From assembly GCA_017557635.1 (NCBI GenBank), contig JAFYYH010000016.1, forward strand, positions 186,001 to 250,000: DNA of 64,000 nucleotides, given 5' to 3'. Numbering within the stretch: the first letter of the stretch is position 1; each line of letters starts with the position of its first letter. The notes beneath the pieces are model-generated. The model did not search any database, had not been told where the DNA came from, and saw only the letters and a program-made list of their open reading frames with translations. The stretch comes from Bacteroidaceae bacterium. GTDB lineage: Bacteria; Bacteroidota; Bacteroidia; Bacteroidales; Bacteroidaceae. Positions 45,128 through 54,375 of this stretch are shown piece by piece. A program made the position numbers and the translations under genes.

Positions 45128-46257
45128 TAAGGTGCATAGCAGATAACGTGGTGTCGCCGTTGGGAACAACTTCACGTGCCAACTACGACAAGGTCAGGGC
45201 TGGAGAGTCCGGACTGGCACGTTATGAGTCTATGGGCAACATCAGCACGCCTTTTGTGCTCTCACGCGTGGACCGCGCTGTAATTGACGGTCTGTGCGCT
45301 GAACTTGGCATACAGGGCAATTATACCTTCTTCGAGAAGTTCCTGCTGTGCTCATCGGTCCAGGCAGTAAGGGATGCCGGTATTGATGCCTCATCAGACA
45401 GGGTGCTTTTCATCATTTCCACCACAAAGGGCAATGTATCGCTTCTGGGACAGCCTCAGGAGGGTGTGGCCGATGAGCGTGTATTGCTGGCCAAGGCAGC
45501 ACGTGAGGTGATGCAGTTCTATGGTAACCCTGGTAAGCCTATAGTGGTCTGCAACGCCTGCATATCGGGCGTATGCGCACAGATTGAGGCCATGCGTGCC
45601 CTGCGCAGCGGACGTTACGACTACGCAGTAGTGATTGGGGCCGATGAGCAGTCGCCCTTCATCATATCCGGATTCCTGTCATTTAAGGCCATATCCGATG
45701 AACCCTGCCGCCCGTTTGACAAGGACCGCAAGGGTCTGAACCTGGGCGAATGTGCCGCTACGGTGGTGCTGGAGGCATCGGACAATAAGAAAAGTGGCTG
45801 GGAACTTGTATGTGGCGCCATACGCAATGACGCCAACCATATATCGGGACCGTCACGTACGGGCGAGGGCAGTTACCTGTGTCTTATGGAGGTGCTTAAG
45901 GAGTGCCGCCGTAGTGAATTGGCGTTTGTGAACGTACACGGAACCGCAACTGCATACAATGACGAGATGGAGTCAATAGCCCTGTACCGCGCAGGACTGA
46001 TTGATGTGCCGGTAACGGGACTTAAGGGCTATTACGGACATACAATGGGTGCCGCAGGCATAATGGAGAGCATTCTTTCCATGTATGCGGTGCGTGACAA
46101 TACGGTGCTTGCCACACGCGGTTACAGTGAGCAGGGAACTACTTATCCTGTTAGCGTAAGCGGCAAGACAAGAGAGTGCAAGGGCAGCGAGTTCATCAAG
46201 TTGCTGTCAGGATTCGGCGGAAGCAATGCCGCCCTGTTATACAGATTTGTGGAGTAG
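45115..46257 (+). CDS. Beta-ketoacyl-ACP synthase (KS2)
   Basis: FabF-like condensing enzyme, 380 aa. Nucleophile Cys149 in CNACISGV, His in NVHGTATAYNDE, His in GYYGHTMGAAG, and C-terminal LSGFGGSNAA. The first ~100 residues are shorter and more divergent than housekeeping FabF. The ATG at 45115 lies within the thioesterase end (13-nt overlap). It probably shares elongation with KS1 and KS3 and may pair with the half-size KS-like protein that follows it by 2 bp. Confidence 0.88.
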   Translation: MARVIRCIADNVVSPLGTTSRANYDKVRAGESGLARYESMGNISTPFVLSRVDRAVIDGLCAELGIQGNYTFFEKFLLCSSVQAVRDAGIDASSDRVLFIISTTKGNVSLLGQPQEGVADERVLLAKAAREVMQFYGNPGKPIVVCNACISGVCAQIEAMRALRSGRYDYAVVIGADEQSPFIISGFLSFKAISDEPCRPFDKDRKGLNLGECAATVVLEASDNKKSGWELVCGAIRNDANHISGPSRTGEGSYLCLMEVLKECRRSELAFVNVHGTATAYNDEMESIALYRAGLIDVPVTGLKGYYGHTMGAAGIMESILSMYAVRDNTVLATRGYSEQGTTYPVSVSGKTRECKGSEFIKLLSGFGGSNAALLYRFVE

Positions 46258-46259
46258 GT

Positions 46260-46895
46260 ATGGAGAGTAGAGGATTAGACTTTGTAGTGCTGAATCAGGG
46301 ATTCGTCTCTGTGAACGGCCGTGTCCTGGAGCATGAGGCTGAGGGAAACGCCCTGCTTTCCGAACTTTACCGTGGTCATATAGGCGATTGGCCCAAATTC
46401 TTCAAGATGGATACCCTGAGCAAGGCTGGATTTGTGGCTACTGAATTATTGCTCAAAGAGATAGGTGAGCCAAGATGCGGCAGCGAAGAGTTTATCCGGA
46501 GCCGCGCCATAGTACTATTCGGCTCAACCGCATCACTTTGTGCCGACAGAAACTACCAGGAAACCATCCAGGACAAGGATAACTATTACCCAAGTCCGGC
46601 GCTCTTTGTATACACGCTGCCCAATATCGTAACCGGTGAGATTGCCATACGCAACCACTGGCGCGGCGAGAGCTCATTCTATGTTCTGGAGACACCGGAT
46701 GTCGAGCAGATGGCGTTCCATTTGGCATGTGCATTCCAGGATAATGATACCGAGAGCATACTTGCAGGGTGGGTGGACAGCACGATGAATGATGATTTCC
46801 AGGCGTTCATGACCGTCATCCGCAAGGAGGATGTGGCCGATGTCGACCGCCTGGCCGCACAGTTACAACTGATTATTAATGATTTAAACAATTGA
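46260..46895 (+). CDS. Half-size ketosynthase-like protein without active-site residues
   Basis: Thiolase-fold remnant of 211 aa, about half the size of a KS. SRAIVLFGSTASLCAD and YYPSPALFVYTLPNIVTGEIAIRNHW resemble the N-terminal half of beta-ketoacyl synthases, but where the nucleophile Cys would sit the sequence is RGESSFYVL. No C-terminal thiolase half or catalytic His motifs are present. Aryl-polyene clusters contain such short KS-related proteins, so it is likely a structural or chain-length partner rather than a decayed gene: the frame is clean and tightly packed between KS2 and ACP2. Confidence 0.7.
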   Translation: MESRGLDFVVLNQGFVSVNGRVLEHEAEGNALLSELYRGHIGDWPKFFKMDTLSKAGFVATELLLKEIGEPRCGSEEFIRSRAIVLFGSTASLCADRNYQETIQDKDNYYPSPALFVYTLPNIVTGEIAIRNHWRGESSFYVLETPDVEQMAFHLACAFQDNDTESILAGWVDSTMNDDFQAFMTVIRKEDVADVDRLAAQLQLIINDLNN

Positions 46896-46899
46896 TATT

Positions 46900-47157
46900 A
46901 TGGAAGAGTTGATTCTTAAACTTAAGCAGGAGATTATTGAGGTACTTAACCTTGAGGACGTAAAGCCCGAGGACATTGACAACGACGCTCCTCTGTTTGG
47001 TGAAGGTCTTGGCCTTGATTCAATTGATGCACTGGAACTTATCGTTCTCATGGAGAAGAACTACGGCATCAAGCTGCAGGATCCTGCCAAGGGTAAAGAG
47101 ATATTCAAGTCCATCAACGTGATGGCTGATTTCATTCAGAAAAACCGCACCAGATAA
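46900..47157 (+). CDS. Acyl carrier protein 2
   Basis: Acidic carrier protein, 85 aa, with phosphopantetheine Ser41 in GLGLDSIDALELI. Its helix II differs from ACP1, suggesting separate partner enzymes, for example starter loading versus chain extension (inference). Its last base is the first base of the KS3 ATG (TAATG). Confidence 0.93.
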   Translation: MEELILKLKQEIIEVLNLEDVKPEDIDNDAPLFGEGLGLDSIDALELIVLMEKNYGIKLQDPAKGKEIFKSINVMADFIQKNRTR

Positions 47158-48356
47158 TGTCTCAGAGATCAGTGCTGATTACAGGCTGCGGCATTGTCAG
47201 TGCCATAGGCCAGGATTGCGGACAGGTGCTTGATTCGCTTCTGCAGGTACGTACCGGCGTGGGGCCCCTCAAGTATCTCAAGACCGAACATACGGAGTTT
47301 CCGGTAGGCGAGGTCAAACTGTCCGATGAGGAGATGGAGCGTATGATGAATATAGCTCCCGGTACTCCAACAACCCGTACGGCACTGATGGGAATGATAG
47401 CCCTGCATGAGGCTCTAGGTGAGGCTAAACTGAGCCGTGAGGACCTTAAGGAGTGCGGTTTTGTGAACGGCACTACCGTAGGAGGCATGGACAAGAGTGA
47501 GCAGTTCTACCTGGATTTCATTGAGAATGACAGCCGTAACGCTTACATCAGCACCCATGACTGCGGTTCCTGCTCCGAGATGATTGCCGACAGGTTCGGA
47601 CGCTTCAAGATGATCACAACCATATCCACAGCATGCTCATCGGCCGCAAATGCCATTGAGATGGCTGCCGATATGATTCGTCTTGGTGAGGCCGATATTG
47701 TTGTGGCAGGAGGCTCTGAGTGCATAACCAAGTTCCACCTGAACGGATTCAACTCACTTATGATTCTGGATCATAACCAGTGCCGTCCGTTCGATGCCGA
47801 GCGTGCGGGACTGAATCTGGGTGAGGGCGCAGCCTTTGTGGTGCTTGAGGAGGCAGGACATGCGGCAGCCAGAAATGCCAGGGCACTGGCACGTCTGTCA
47901 GGTTACGGCAATGCCTGCGACGCCTTCCACCAGACCGCTTCATCTCCTGATGGAGAAGGTGCATATCTTGCTATGAGCAAGGCACTTAAGGAGGCTGGCT
48001 TAAAGCCGTCGGACATCGATTACGTGAACGCTCACGGCACGGGAACTCCCAATAATGACGAGAGCGAGAGCCAGGCTATGATGCGTGTTTTCGGCAAGGA
48101 TCTGCCGCCGGTGTCATCGACCAAGTCAATGACCGGTCATACTACGAGTGCATCGGGCGCAATAGAGACGGTTATATGCATTCTGGCACTCAGGAACGGT
48201 TTCATCCCCGTGAACTATGCGTTTGAGCATCCTATGGAGAACGGAATCGTGCCCAACATGGACCTGCAGAAGGGTTGCAAGCTGCGTCATGTGCTCTGCA
48301 ACTCGTTCGGATTCGGCGGAAATGATTCATCATTGGTATTATCGGCAGTGGAATGA
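47157..48356 (+). CDS. Beta-ketoacyl-ACP synthase II-like (KS3)
   Basis: FabF-type condensing enzyme, 399 aa, the most canonical of the three. Nucleophile Cys160 in ISTACSSAANA, His in NAHGTGTPNNDESE, His in SMTGHTTSASGA, and SFGFGGNDSS at the C-terminus. It lies immediately before the chain-length-factor-like gene (4-nt overlap), so KS3 and that protein probably form a KS-CLF heterodimer as in type II polyketide and aryl-polyene systems. Confidence 0.93.
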   Translation: MSQRSVLITGCGIVSAIGQDCGQVLDSLLQVRTGVGPLKYLKTEHTEFPVGEVKLSDEEMERMMNIAPGTPTTRTALMGMIALHEALGEAKLSREDLKECGFVNGTTVGGMDKSEQFYLDFIENDSRNAYISTHDCGSCSEMIADRFGRFKMITTISTACSSAANAIEMAADMIRLGEADIVVAGGSECITKFHLNGFNSLMILDHNQCRPFDAERAGLNLGEGAAFVVLEEAGHAAARNARALARLSGYGNACDAFHQTASSPDGEGAYLAMSKALKEAGLKPSDIDYVNAHGTGTPNNDESESQAMMRVFGKDLPPVSSTKSMTGHTTSASGAIETVICILALRNGFIPVNYAFEHPMENGIVPNMDLQKGCKLRHVLCNSFGFGGNDSSLVLSAVE

Positions 48357-49369
48357 TTATGGAAAAGAAGTCTGTTAAAATTCTGTCTGCCAAGCAGATA
48401 TCAATCCAGAACCCTCTCTGCGAGGAGTGGATGGAGAATCCCCTGAACTACAGTGAGGATTACGTACGTGCAGTCGATCCCGACTTCAAGCAGTTCATAT
48501 CGGCCGGTGATGCCCGCCGTATGGGAAAACTGCTTAAGCGTGCGCTTGCAACATCGCTGTCTGCACTTCAGGAGGGTGGTATAGAGAATCCTGATGCCAT
48601 TATTACCGGAACGGGATTCGGCAGCATTGAAAACACTGAACTGTTCCTGGACGCACTGGTACGTGAGGGTGAGCAGCTGCTCAAACCCACTCAGTTCATG
48701 CAGTCCACACACAATACAGCATCGTCACTGATAGGAATTCACACCCATTGCCACGGATACAACTCGACATACTCACAGAAGGGATTCTCATTTGACAGCG
48801 CCCTGTACGATGCCTGGATGCAGTTCCGCATAGGCAGGATAGCATCGGCCCTGGTGGGCAGCCATGATGAGATGTCGCCTGTGTTCTCCGGTTTTGTACG
48901 CAAGGCAGGACATGTAAAGGAGGGTGAGATATGCAGCGAGGCTGCCGTATCGGTACTCATGGCAGAGAGCGGTGACAACGCTTATTGCACACTGGATGGC
49001 GTAAAACTGCTTGACAGCCCTTCAGAGGATACCCTGAAGCAGGTTTTGGCCGATATGACCGCGGGCGGTATTGACGCCGTTATGACCGGCAAGAGCGGCA
49101 ACGCTGAAAACGATTCATGGTACGGATTCCTGGATGCAATGCTCCCGGGCATTCCGCAACTCAGATACAAACCCCTGTTCGGGGTGAACTTCTCGTCATC
49201 GGCTACAGGATTCTATGCCTCGGCCTGCTGCCTTAAGAAGGGTGGTGTACCTGCGGTGCTTTCAGCATCAGGCAAGGCCAAAGAGTGCTGCAAGGGCATT
49301 CTTGTGGTGAATGTGGTCGAGGGACGTCATTATTCATTCGCACTGTTGAAACCGGTATGTGGAAGATAA
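48353..49369 (+). CDS. Ketosynthase chain-length-factor-like protein
   Basis: Thiolase-fold protein, 338 aa, related to the 'beta-ketoacyl synthase, N-terminal-like' chain length factors (PF13723 type). KS landmarks are recognisable (ITGTGFGSIENTE, QSTHNTASSLIGIHTHCHGYN), but the nucleophile region reads GFSFDSALYDA with no Cys in place, and the catalytic His motifs are absent. It would therefore be the non-catalytic partner of KS3, setting polyene length. Start could be ATG 48353 or ATG 48359 (MEKKSVK). Confidence 0.82.
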   Translation: MIMEKKSVKILSAKQISIQNPLCEEWMENPLNYSEDYVRAVDPDFKQFISAGDARRMGKLLKRALATSLSALQEGGIENPDAIITGTGFGSIENTELFLDALVREGEQLLKPTQFMQSTHNTASSLIGIHTHCHGYNSTYSQKGFSFDSALYDAWMQFRIGRIASALVGSHDEMSPVFSGFVRKAGHVKEGEICSEAAVSVLMAESGDNAYCTLDGVKLLDSPSEDTLKQVLADMTAGGIDAVMTGKSGNAENDSWYGFLDAMLPGIPQLRYKPLFGVNFSSSATGFYASACCLKKGGVPAVLSASGKAKECCKGILVVNVVEGRHYSFALLKPVCGR

Positions 49370-49710
49370 TACCATACTCATTGCTGCAGAGCCTGCTGTT
49401 GGCTGCAGGTCAGCTTATGATGAAGCTGGCCCTGAACCATATGAGCCCGTATCAGGGCTTCTGGCGCTTTATAGGCAAGGAACTGACCAACTGGTGGTGG
49501 CTGGGCTGCGGCCTTTCAATGGGCGGCGCTACGGTCATGTGGTTCTACATTATGAAGAACTTCCCGCTTAGTGTGGCATATCCCCTGAGTTGCCTGAGTT
49601 TCGTATTCGGCATGCTGGGTGCAATGGCCTTCCTGGGCGAGCAGATACCGCTTGGCCGCTGGATCGGCATCGGCCTCATACTGGTAGGTGCGGCATTAAT
49701 AAGCAGATGA
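49357..49710 (+). CDS. Small multidrug-resistance/EamA-like transporter
   Basis: Integral membrane protein, 117 aa, with four helices and the SMR/ArnE-like signature (GQLMMKLALNHMSP near the N-terminus, VAYPLSCLSFVFGMLGAMAFLGEQ in the second half). ArnE/EmrE relatives flip lipid-linked or cationic small molecules across the inner membrane. In this operon it may flip a lipid-linked precursor for the nearby GT2 (inference). The ATG at 49357 overlaps the preceding gene by 13 nt. Confidence 0.82.
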   Translation: MWKIIPYSLLQSLLLAAGQLMMKLALNHMSPYQGFWRFIGKELTNWWWLGCGLSMGGATVMWFYIMKNFPLSVAYPLSCLSFVFGMLGAMAFLGEQIPLGRWIGIGLILVGAALISR

Positions 49711-49711
49711 T

Positions 49712-50326
49712 ATGAAAAGGATATTTGTCATTGTAACCGGTCTGGTTCTGCTTGCAGCAGTGGGAGTGGGCGCTGTAACTTTGACCACTCAACAGACTGA
49801 AGATGAGATGATTGAGAGCATTGTTAAGGCAAGCTCAGACATCAGCTCCATGAAGTGTGACATTGCCCAGACGAGGCGTGTGCCGCTTATGGACGAGCCT
49901 CAGAAATCATCCGGTACAATGATCTATATCAAGCCTTCAAGGTTCTGCCTGGACTACACTGAGCCCTTTGCGTGGAAACTCAAGGTTGACGGTGACAATA
50001 TCATGATGGGTACGGAGAGTGCCGACGGTGAGGCCGGACGACTCTTTAAGGGTATCTCAAGTATGATTCTGGGCTGTATGTCGGGCGAAATGCTCATGGA
50101 CAAACGCACCTTCAGGGTTACCGTGACCGATGAGGGAGGCGAGTGGAAGGCGCTGCTCATACCCGTACGCCGTGACATGAAGAAGATGTTTGGTCAGATT
50201 GAACTTGGTTTTGATCCCGCTACAAGGCTGCTCAGGCGGCTCCTGATGGAGGATGCAGGCGGAGGCAGCACCGAGATAGTGATAAGCAATGTGAAACTGA
50301 ACGGAGATTATGAAGCTGAATGGTGA
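49712..50326 (+). CDS. LolA-like outer-membrane lipoprotein carrier homologue
   Basis: Periplasmic lipid-binding protein, 204 aa, with an N-terminal signal/anchor (IFVIVTGLVLLAAVGVGAV) and LolA-type half-barrel strands (SGTMIYIKPSRFCLDYTEPF, GQIELGFDPATRLLRRLLM). Aryl-polyene clusters encode a LolA-like protein thought to carry the polyene lipid across the periplasm. Its 3' end overlaps the next dehydratase gene by 17 nt. Confidence 0.85.
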   Translation: MKRIFVIVTGLVLLAAVGVGAVTLTTQQTEDEMIESIVKASSDISSMKCDIAQTRRVPLMDEPQKSSGTMIYIKPSRFCLDYTEPFAWKLKVDGDNIMMGTESADGEAGRLFKGISSMILGCMSGEMLMDKRTFRVTVTDEGGEWKALLIPVRRDMKKMFGQIELGFDPATRLLRRLLMEDAGGGSTEIVISNVKLNGDYEAEW

Positions 50327-50702
50327 TTTGTTCAAGGTGGAATCCCGTATGGAGGGTTTACCGGAGGGACAGTCAGGGTTCAACATAATACTGAATCCTG
50401 ACCATCTTATTTATAAGGCACACTTCCCCGGACAGCCCGTAACACCTGGTGTTTGCATACTTCAGATGCTGCAGGAGTTACTTTCAGTTCAAGAGGGTAA
50501 ACAATTGTTTATCAAGAATATAAAGAACGCAAAATTCATAAGCATGATGTCCCCTGTAACTGACAGCCGCGTATCGGTCCTGTTCAGTTCCGTGACCCCT
50601 GAGGAGGGGGGAATCAAGGCCCAGGGCGTGGTTGCCCGCAGGGATGACATAGACCAGCTGTTCCTAAAGTTTTCAATTTTCCTTACCGATGAGTCCTTGT
50701 GA
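50310..50702 (+). CDS. FabZ-like 3-hydroxyacyl-ACP dehydratase (DH2)
   Basis: Hot-dog dehydratase, 130 aa. The FabZ signature is clear, AHFPGQPVTPGVCILQML, with the catalytic His in AHFPG. It is the more canonical of the two dehydratases and likely does most of the dehydration in chain elongation. Overlaps both neighbours (17 and 14 nt). Confidence 0.88.
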   Translation: MKLNGDLFKVESRMEGLPEGQSGFNIILNPDHLIYKAHFPGQPVTPGVCILQMLQELLSVQEGKQLFIKNIKNAKFISMMSPVTDSRVSVLFSSVTPEEGGIKAQGVVARRDDIDQLFLKFSIFLTDESL

Positions 50703-51441
50703 ACCATACATAAGATACTGTGTCATAATACCGACATATAACAACAGCGGCACCGTGGCCGATGTCGTGGAACGTGCGCTCAAGGTGTGCCCTGACGTGA
50801 TTGTGGTCAATGACGGCAGTACTGACAACACATCGGCCGTACTGTGCGGACTGGATGTGGTTACCCTGAGCCATGAGCATAACATGGGTAAGGGTGAGGC
50901 ACTCAAGACAGGACTCTACTATGCGGGCGACAACGGCTTTACACACGCAATAACGATAGATTCTGACGGACAGCATTTCCCGGAGGACATTCCGGATATG
51001 ATAAAGGCCTCCAAGGAGCATCCCGACCGTCTGATTGTGGGCTGCCGTAACCTTACCAGTGAGAATATGCCGCGTAAGAGTACGTTTGCCAACCGTTTCT
51101 CAAACTTCTGGTTCCGCCTCCAGACGGCACAGAAACTTGAGGATACCCAGTCCGGTTTCCGTATCTATCCGCTTGAGGCACTGCACGGTATGCGTCTGAT
51201 AACATCCAAGTACGAGGCTGAACTTGAACTGCTTGTATTTGCCGCTTGGAACGGCGTGACGGTTCAGGGTGTGCCTGTACGTGTTTGGTATGCCCCTGAC
51301 GGTGAACGTGTATCGCATTTCCGTCCGTTCCAGGACTTCTTCAGAATAACCGTACTCAACACGGTGCTGTGCTTCGGAGCGTTGCTGTACGCCGTGCCGG
51401 CAGCACTTATAAGATGGATTAAAGGCAACAGGCATGGCTGA
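50689..51441 (+). CDS. Family 2 glycosyltransferase, DPM1/polyprenyl-type
   Basis: GT-A glycosyltransferase, 250 aa, of the dolichol-phosphate mannosyltransferase-like group. CVIIPTYNNSGTV and VVNDGSTDNT bind the nucleotide sugar; TIDSDGQHFPED contains the metal-binding DxD. A C-terminal hydrophobic helix (about 215-240) anchors it to the membrane. It may glycosylate the polyene lipid or its carrier. Overlaps the dehydratase by 14 nt and the exporter by 8 nt. Confidence 0.87.
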   Translation: MSPCEPYIRYCVIIPTYNNSGTVADVVERALKVCPDVIVVNDGSTDNTSAVLCGLDVVTLSHEHNMGKGEALKTGLYYAGDNGFTHAITIDSDGQHFPEDIPDMIKASKEHPDRLIVGCRNLTSENMPRKSTFANRFSNFWFRLQTAQKLEDTQSGFRIYPLEALHGMRLITSKYEAELELLVFAAWNGVTVQGVPVRVWYAPDGERVSHFRPFQDFFRITVLNTVLCFGALLYAVPAALIRWIKGNRHG

Positions 51442-54373
51442 TTTCTTTCTCCGCATATACGACTGGCTCAAATGCCGCAAGGGCCTGGCTGCACTGATTG
51501 TGGTGCTCATAATAGCCCTCTGCACATTGTCACTGTGCCGGTTGCACTATGAGGAGGATATTGCGGGATTCCTGCCTATAGACCGCTCTGACAGCCGTCA
51601 GACCGAGTTTATGGAGACGGTATCACAGCAGAACAGCATTGCAGTCATATTCCGCGCCCCAGAGGGGACGCCTGACGATGACATAATCAGCGCCATGGAA
51701 CTCTTTGCAGACCTGTGGTTTGAGTATGACACCCTGGAGATGGTCCCTGACATGAGCGCCGAGGCAGATGAGTCCGTAGCGCTTGAACTGATAAAGTTCG
51801 TACAGGAGCATTACGCCAGCTTCCTGACCCCGGCCGATTACCGCCGAATGGATTCGCTGCTCTCTCAGCCCGATTACGTAAAACATAGTCTTGAGGCCGA
51901 TAAACGCTCGCTGCAGATGCTCACGGGCAGTTTTACCGCCAGCACCATACCGTATGATCCGTTAGGCCTGTTCGGTGATGTCCTGATGGGACTGGCCGAT
52001 ATAGGCAGTGACGGCGGATACCGTCTTGTTGACGGCCATATACTGCACCGCACCGAGCCTGCAGGACTGCTTCTGTATGAATCACCCTTTGGCGAGAGTG
52101 AATCGGGCCGTAACGCACAGTTGGTTGAACTTACTGATAAGACCGGTGCCGAGGTTGAGGCCGAAACCGGCATCAGAGTATCCTCAGTGGGTGCTCCCGT
52201 GATTGCCGTTACCAATGCCGACAGGATCAAGAAGGACAGTATCCTTGCCGTAGGACTGGCCATAATAGGCATTCTGGCGGTGCTGTGGTTCTCATTCAAA
52301 CGTCTGGACTATATCCTTTGGATAGCCGCAACGCTGGTTTTCGGTGCGCTGTTCTCACTGGGACTGATAGGTTGCATCAAGGATTCGGTATCGGTCATTG
52401 TGATAGGACTGGGATCTGTCATAGTGGGTATTGCCGCAAACTATCCGCTCCATTTCCTTCATTCCCTTCGTGATACGGCCGATAACCGCGAATCGCTTGC
52501 AGAGATGGTTGTGCCGCTGCTGGTGGGTAACATCACCACGGTGAGTGCTTTCCTCTGCCTGCTGTTCCTGAAAGCTCAGGCCATGCATGACCTGGCGCTC
52601 TTCGGCTCATTCATGCTGGCCGGTACAATTATCTTCTCGCTGATATTCCTGCCTGTATTTGCCAAGGCCGGCGGAAAGTATCAGAAAGAGCAGGTTAGGG
52701 TGGAAGAAAAGCCCATTACCGGCAGCAGCCGTCTGTGCCGTATTGTATCACCTGTAGTCATCCTGATTACCATAGCCATGCTGATATGGGGAGGCAGCAG
52801 CAAGTTCGATACTGACCTGAACCATATCAACTACATGACTGCCCAGCAGAAGGAGGATCTGAAGTTTATTTCGGGCAGTGTAGGGGATGCAGGTGCCGAC
52901 CGCCTGTCGGTTCTTGCCGGAAAACTTGCTTCTGAGGCTGAAAAGAAGGCCGTAGGAGAGCGTTGGACCCAATTCTGGAACAATCACCCGGAGGTTATTA
53001 CAGAACTCCGTGAAGAGACTAAAAAGCAGGGATTCACTGAGAGCGCTTTCGCTCCGTTCCTGGAGTCGGTAAGTACGGAGCCCGAGATTGTATCGGCCCA
53101 GGATGTCACTCCGGTCAATATGAGCGAGGTTATGGCATCACTTGTCAAGTCTCTTTCAGATGATTTCAATACGGTTCTGTTCCTCTGCGGATTCATCGTG
53201 TTTGCGTTCCTTTGGATATCGTTCAGGAATCTGGAACTGGCACTGATATCGTTCCTGCCGCTGACTGTGGGCTGGATATGGATTCTGAGCATAATGAACA
53301 TGCTGGGCATTCAGTTCAACATAGTAAGCATAATACTGGCCACATTCATATTCGGCCAGGGTGACGACTATACCATCTTCATTACCGAGGGCCTGATGCG
53401 CGAATACAAGACGGGTGTGAGGACTGTCGATGAGCGCCGTAAGAGCGTAATCATATCGGCCGTACTCATGTTCATAGGCATCGGCACATTGATTTTTGCC
53501 AAGCATCCGGCCATGCGTTCACTGGCAGAGATCACCATTCTGGGTATGCTGGTGGTGGTTGTCATGGCCCATTTCCTGCCTGAGTGGCTGTTCCGCTGGA
53601 TGACCATGAAGAACGGCAGGAACCGCGTCATGCCGGTTTCAATCATGCGTATACTGCGCAGTGCGTGGGCTTTCGGATTCCTTCTGCTGTCGGTTATTGT
53701 CTGCACTCCAGTGGTGCTGGTGATCTTCATCGGCCGTAAACGTGAGTGGAAGGACAGATTCCTGCATAATCTGCTCTACAGATTCGCCAATCTGGTAATC
53801 CGCCGTGTTCCTGCGGTCAAGTTCACGCTAGATAACAGCGTGGGAGAGACCTTCACCAAGCCGGCCGTGATAATAAGCAACCACCAGTCACATCTGGACC
53901 TGATGTGTCTTATGATGCTCACGCCCAAGATGATTGTGGTTACAAATGACTGGGTTTGGCGCAATCCCATATACGGCGCACTGATACGCCGTGCCGAGTT
54001 TGTGCCGGCTGCCGAGGGCATTGAGGATTACATGCCGCAGTTCCGCAGCCTGGTGGAGCGCGGGTATTCCATACTGGTGTTCCCCGAGGGCACGCGTTCG
54101 GCCGATTGCTCCATCCTGCGTTTCCATAAGGGGGCGTTCCATCTTGCCCAGGAACTTAATCTTGATATCCTGCCGGTATGTCTGAACGGAGTAGGTTATG
54201 CTCTGCCCAAGGAGGAGTTCATGCTGCGTCCCGGACATATCACCGTAACCGTAGGCAAACGCGTCAGCCCCGATGACATGAGTTGGGGAGCCGATGCACG
54301 TGAACGTACCAAGGCATTCCATAAGTTCTATCAGGAGTGGTATGCCGATATGTGCAACAAACCGGAGAGCTGA
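51434..54373 (+). CDS. MMPL-family exporter fused to C-terminal acyltransferase
   Basis: Bifunctional inner-membrane protein, 979 aa. Residues 1-780 are an RND/MMPL exporter with 12 predicted helices: TM1 about 15-36, a periplasmic loop, five helices at 280-430, a second loop, and another five at 575-750. The MMPL signature FGQGDDYTIFITEG lies in the second half. From about 790 a PlsC-type acyltransferase begins: H-x4-D motif NHQSHLD (His817, Asp822) and FPEGTRS near 885. Such fusions occur in Bacteroidales polyene clusters; many also carry a methyltransferase domain at the C-terminus, which is absent here. It would acylate and export the polyene lipid. Confidence 0.93.
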   Translation: MADFFLRIYDWLKCRKGLAALIVVLIIALCTLSLCRLHYEEDIAGFLPIDRSDSRQTEFMETVSQQNSIAVIFRAPEGTPDDDIISAMELFADLWFEYDTLEMVPDMSAEADESVALELIKFVQEHYASFLTPADYRRMDSLLSQPDYVKHSLEADKRSLQMLTGSFTASTIPYDPLGLFGDVLMGLADIGSDGGYRLVDGHILHRTEPAGLLLYESPFGESESGRNAQLVELTDKTGAEVEAETGIRVSSVGAPVIAVTNADRIKKDSILAVGLAIIGILAVLWFSFKRLDYILWIAATLVFGALFSLGLIGCIKDSVSVIVIGLGSVIVGIAANYPLHFLHSLRDTADNRESLAEMVVPLLVGNITTVSAFLCLLFLKAQAMHDLALFGSFMLAGTIIFSLIFLPVFAKAGGKYQKEQVRVEEKPITGSSRLCRIVSPVVILITIAMLIWGGSSKFDTDLNHINYMTAQQKEDLKFISGSVGDAGADRLSVLAGKLASEAEKKAVGERWTQFWNNHPEVITELREETKKQGFTESAFAPFLESVSTEPEIVSAQDVTPVNMSEVMASLVKSLSDDFNTVLFLCGFIVFAFLWISFRNLELALISFLPLTVGWIWILSIMNMLGIQFNIVSIILATFIFGQGDDYTIFITEGLMREYKTGVRTVDERRKSVIISAVLMFIGIGTLIFAKHPAMRSLAEITILGMLVVVVMAHFLPEWLFRWMTMKNGRNRVMPVSIMRILRSAWAFGFLLLSVIVCTPVVLVIFIGRKREWKDRFLHNLLYRFANLVIRRVPAVKFTLDNSVGETFTKPAVIISNHQSHLDLMCLMMLTPKMIVVTNDWVWRNPIYGALIRRAEFVPAAEGIEDYMPQFRSLVERGYSILVFPEGTRSADCSILRFHKGAFHLAQELNLDILPVCLNGVGYALPKEEFMLRPGHITVTVGKRVSPDDMSWGADARERTKAFHKFYQEWYADMCNKPES

Positions 54374-54375
54374 CT

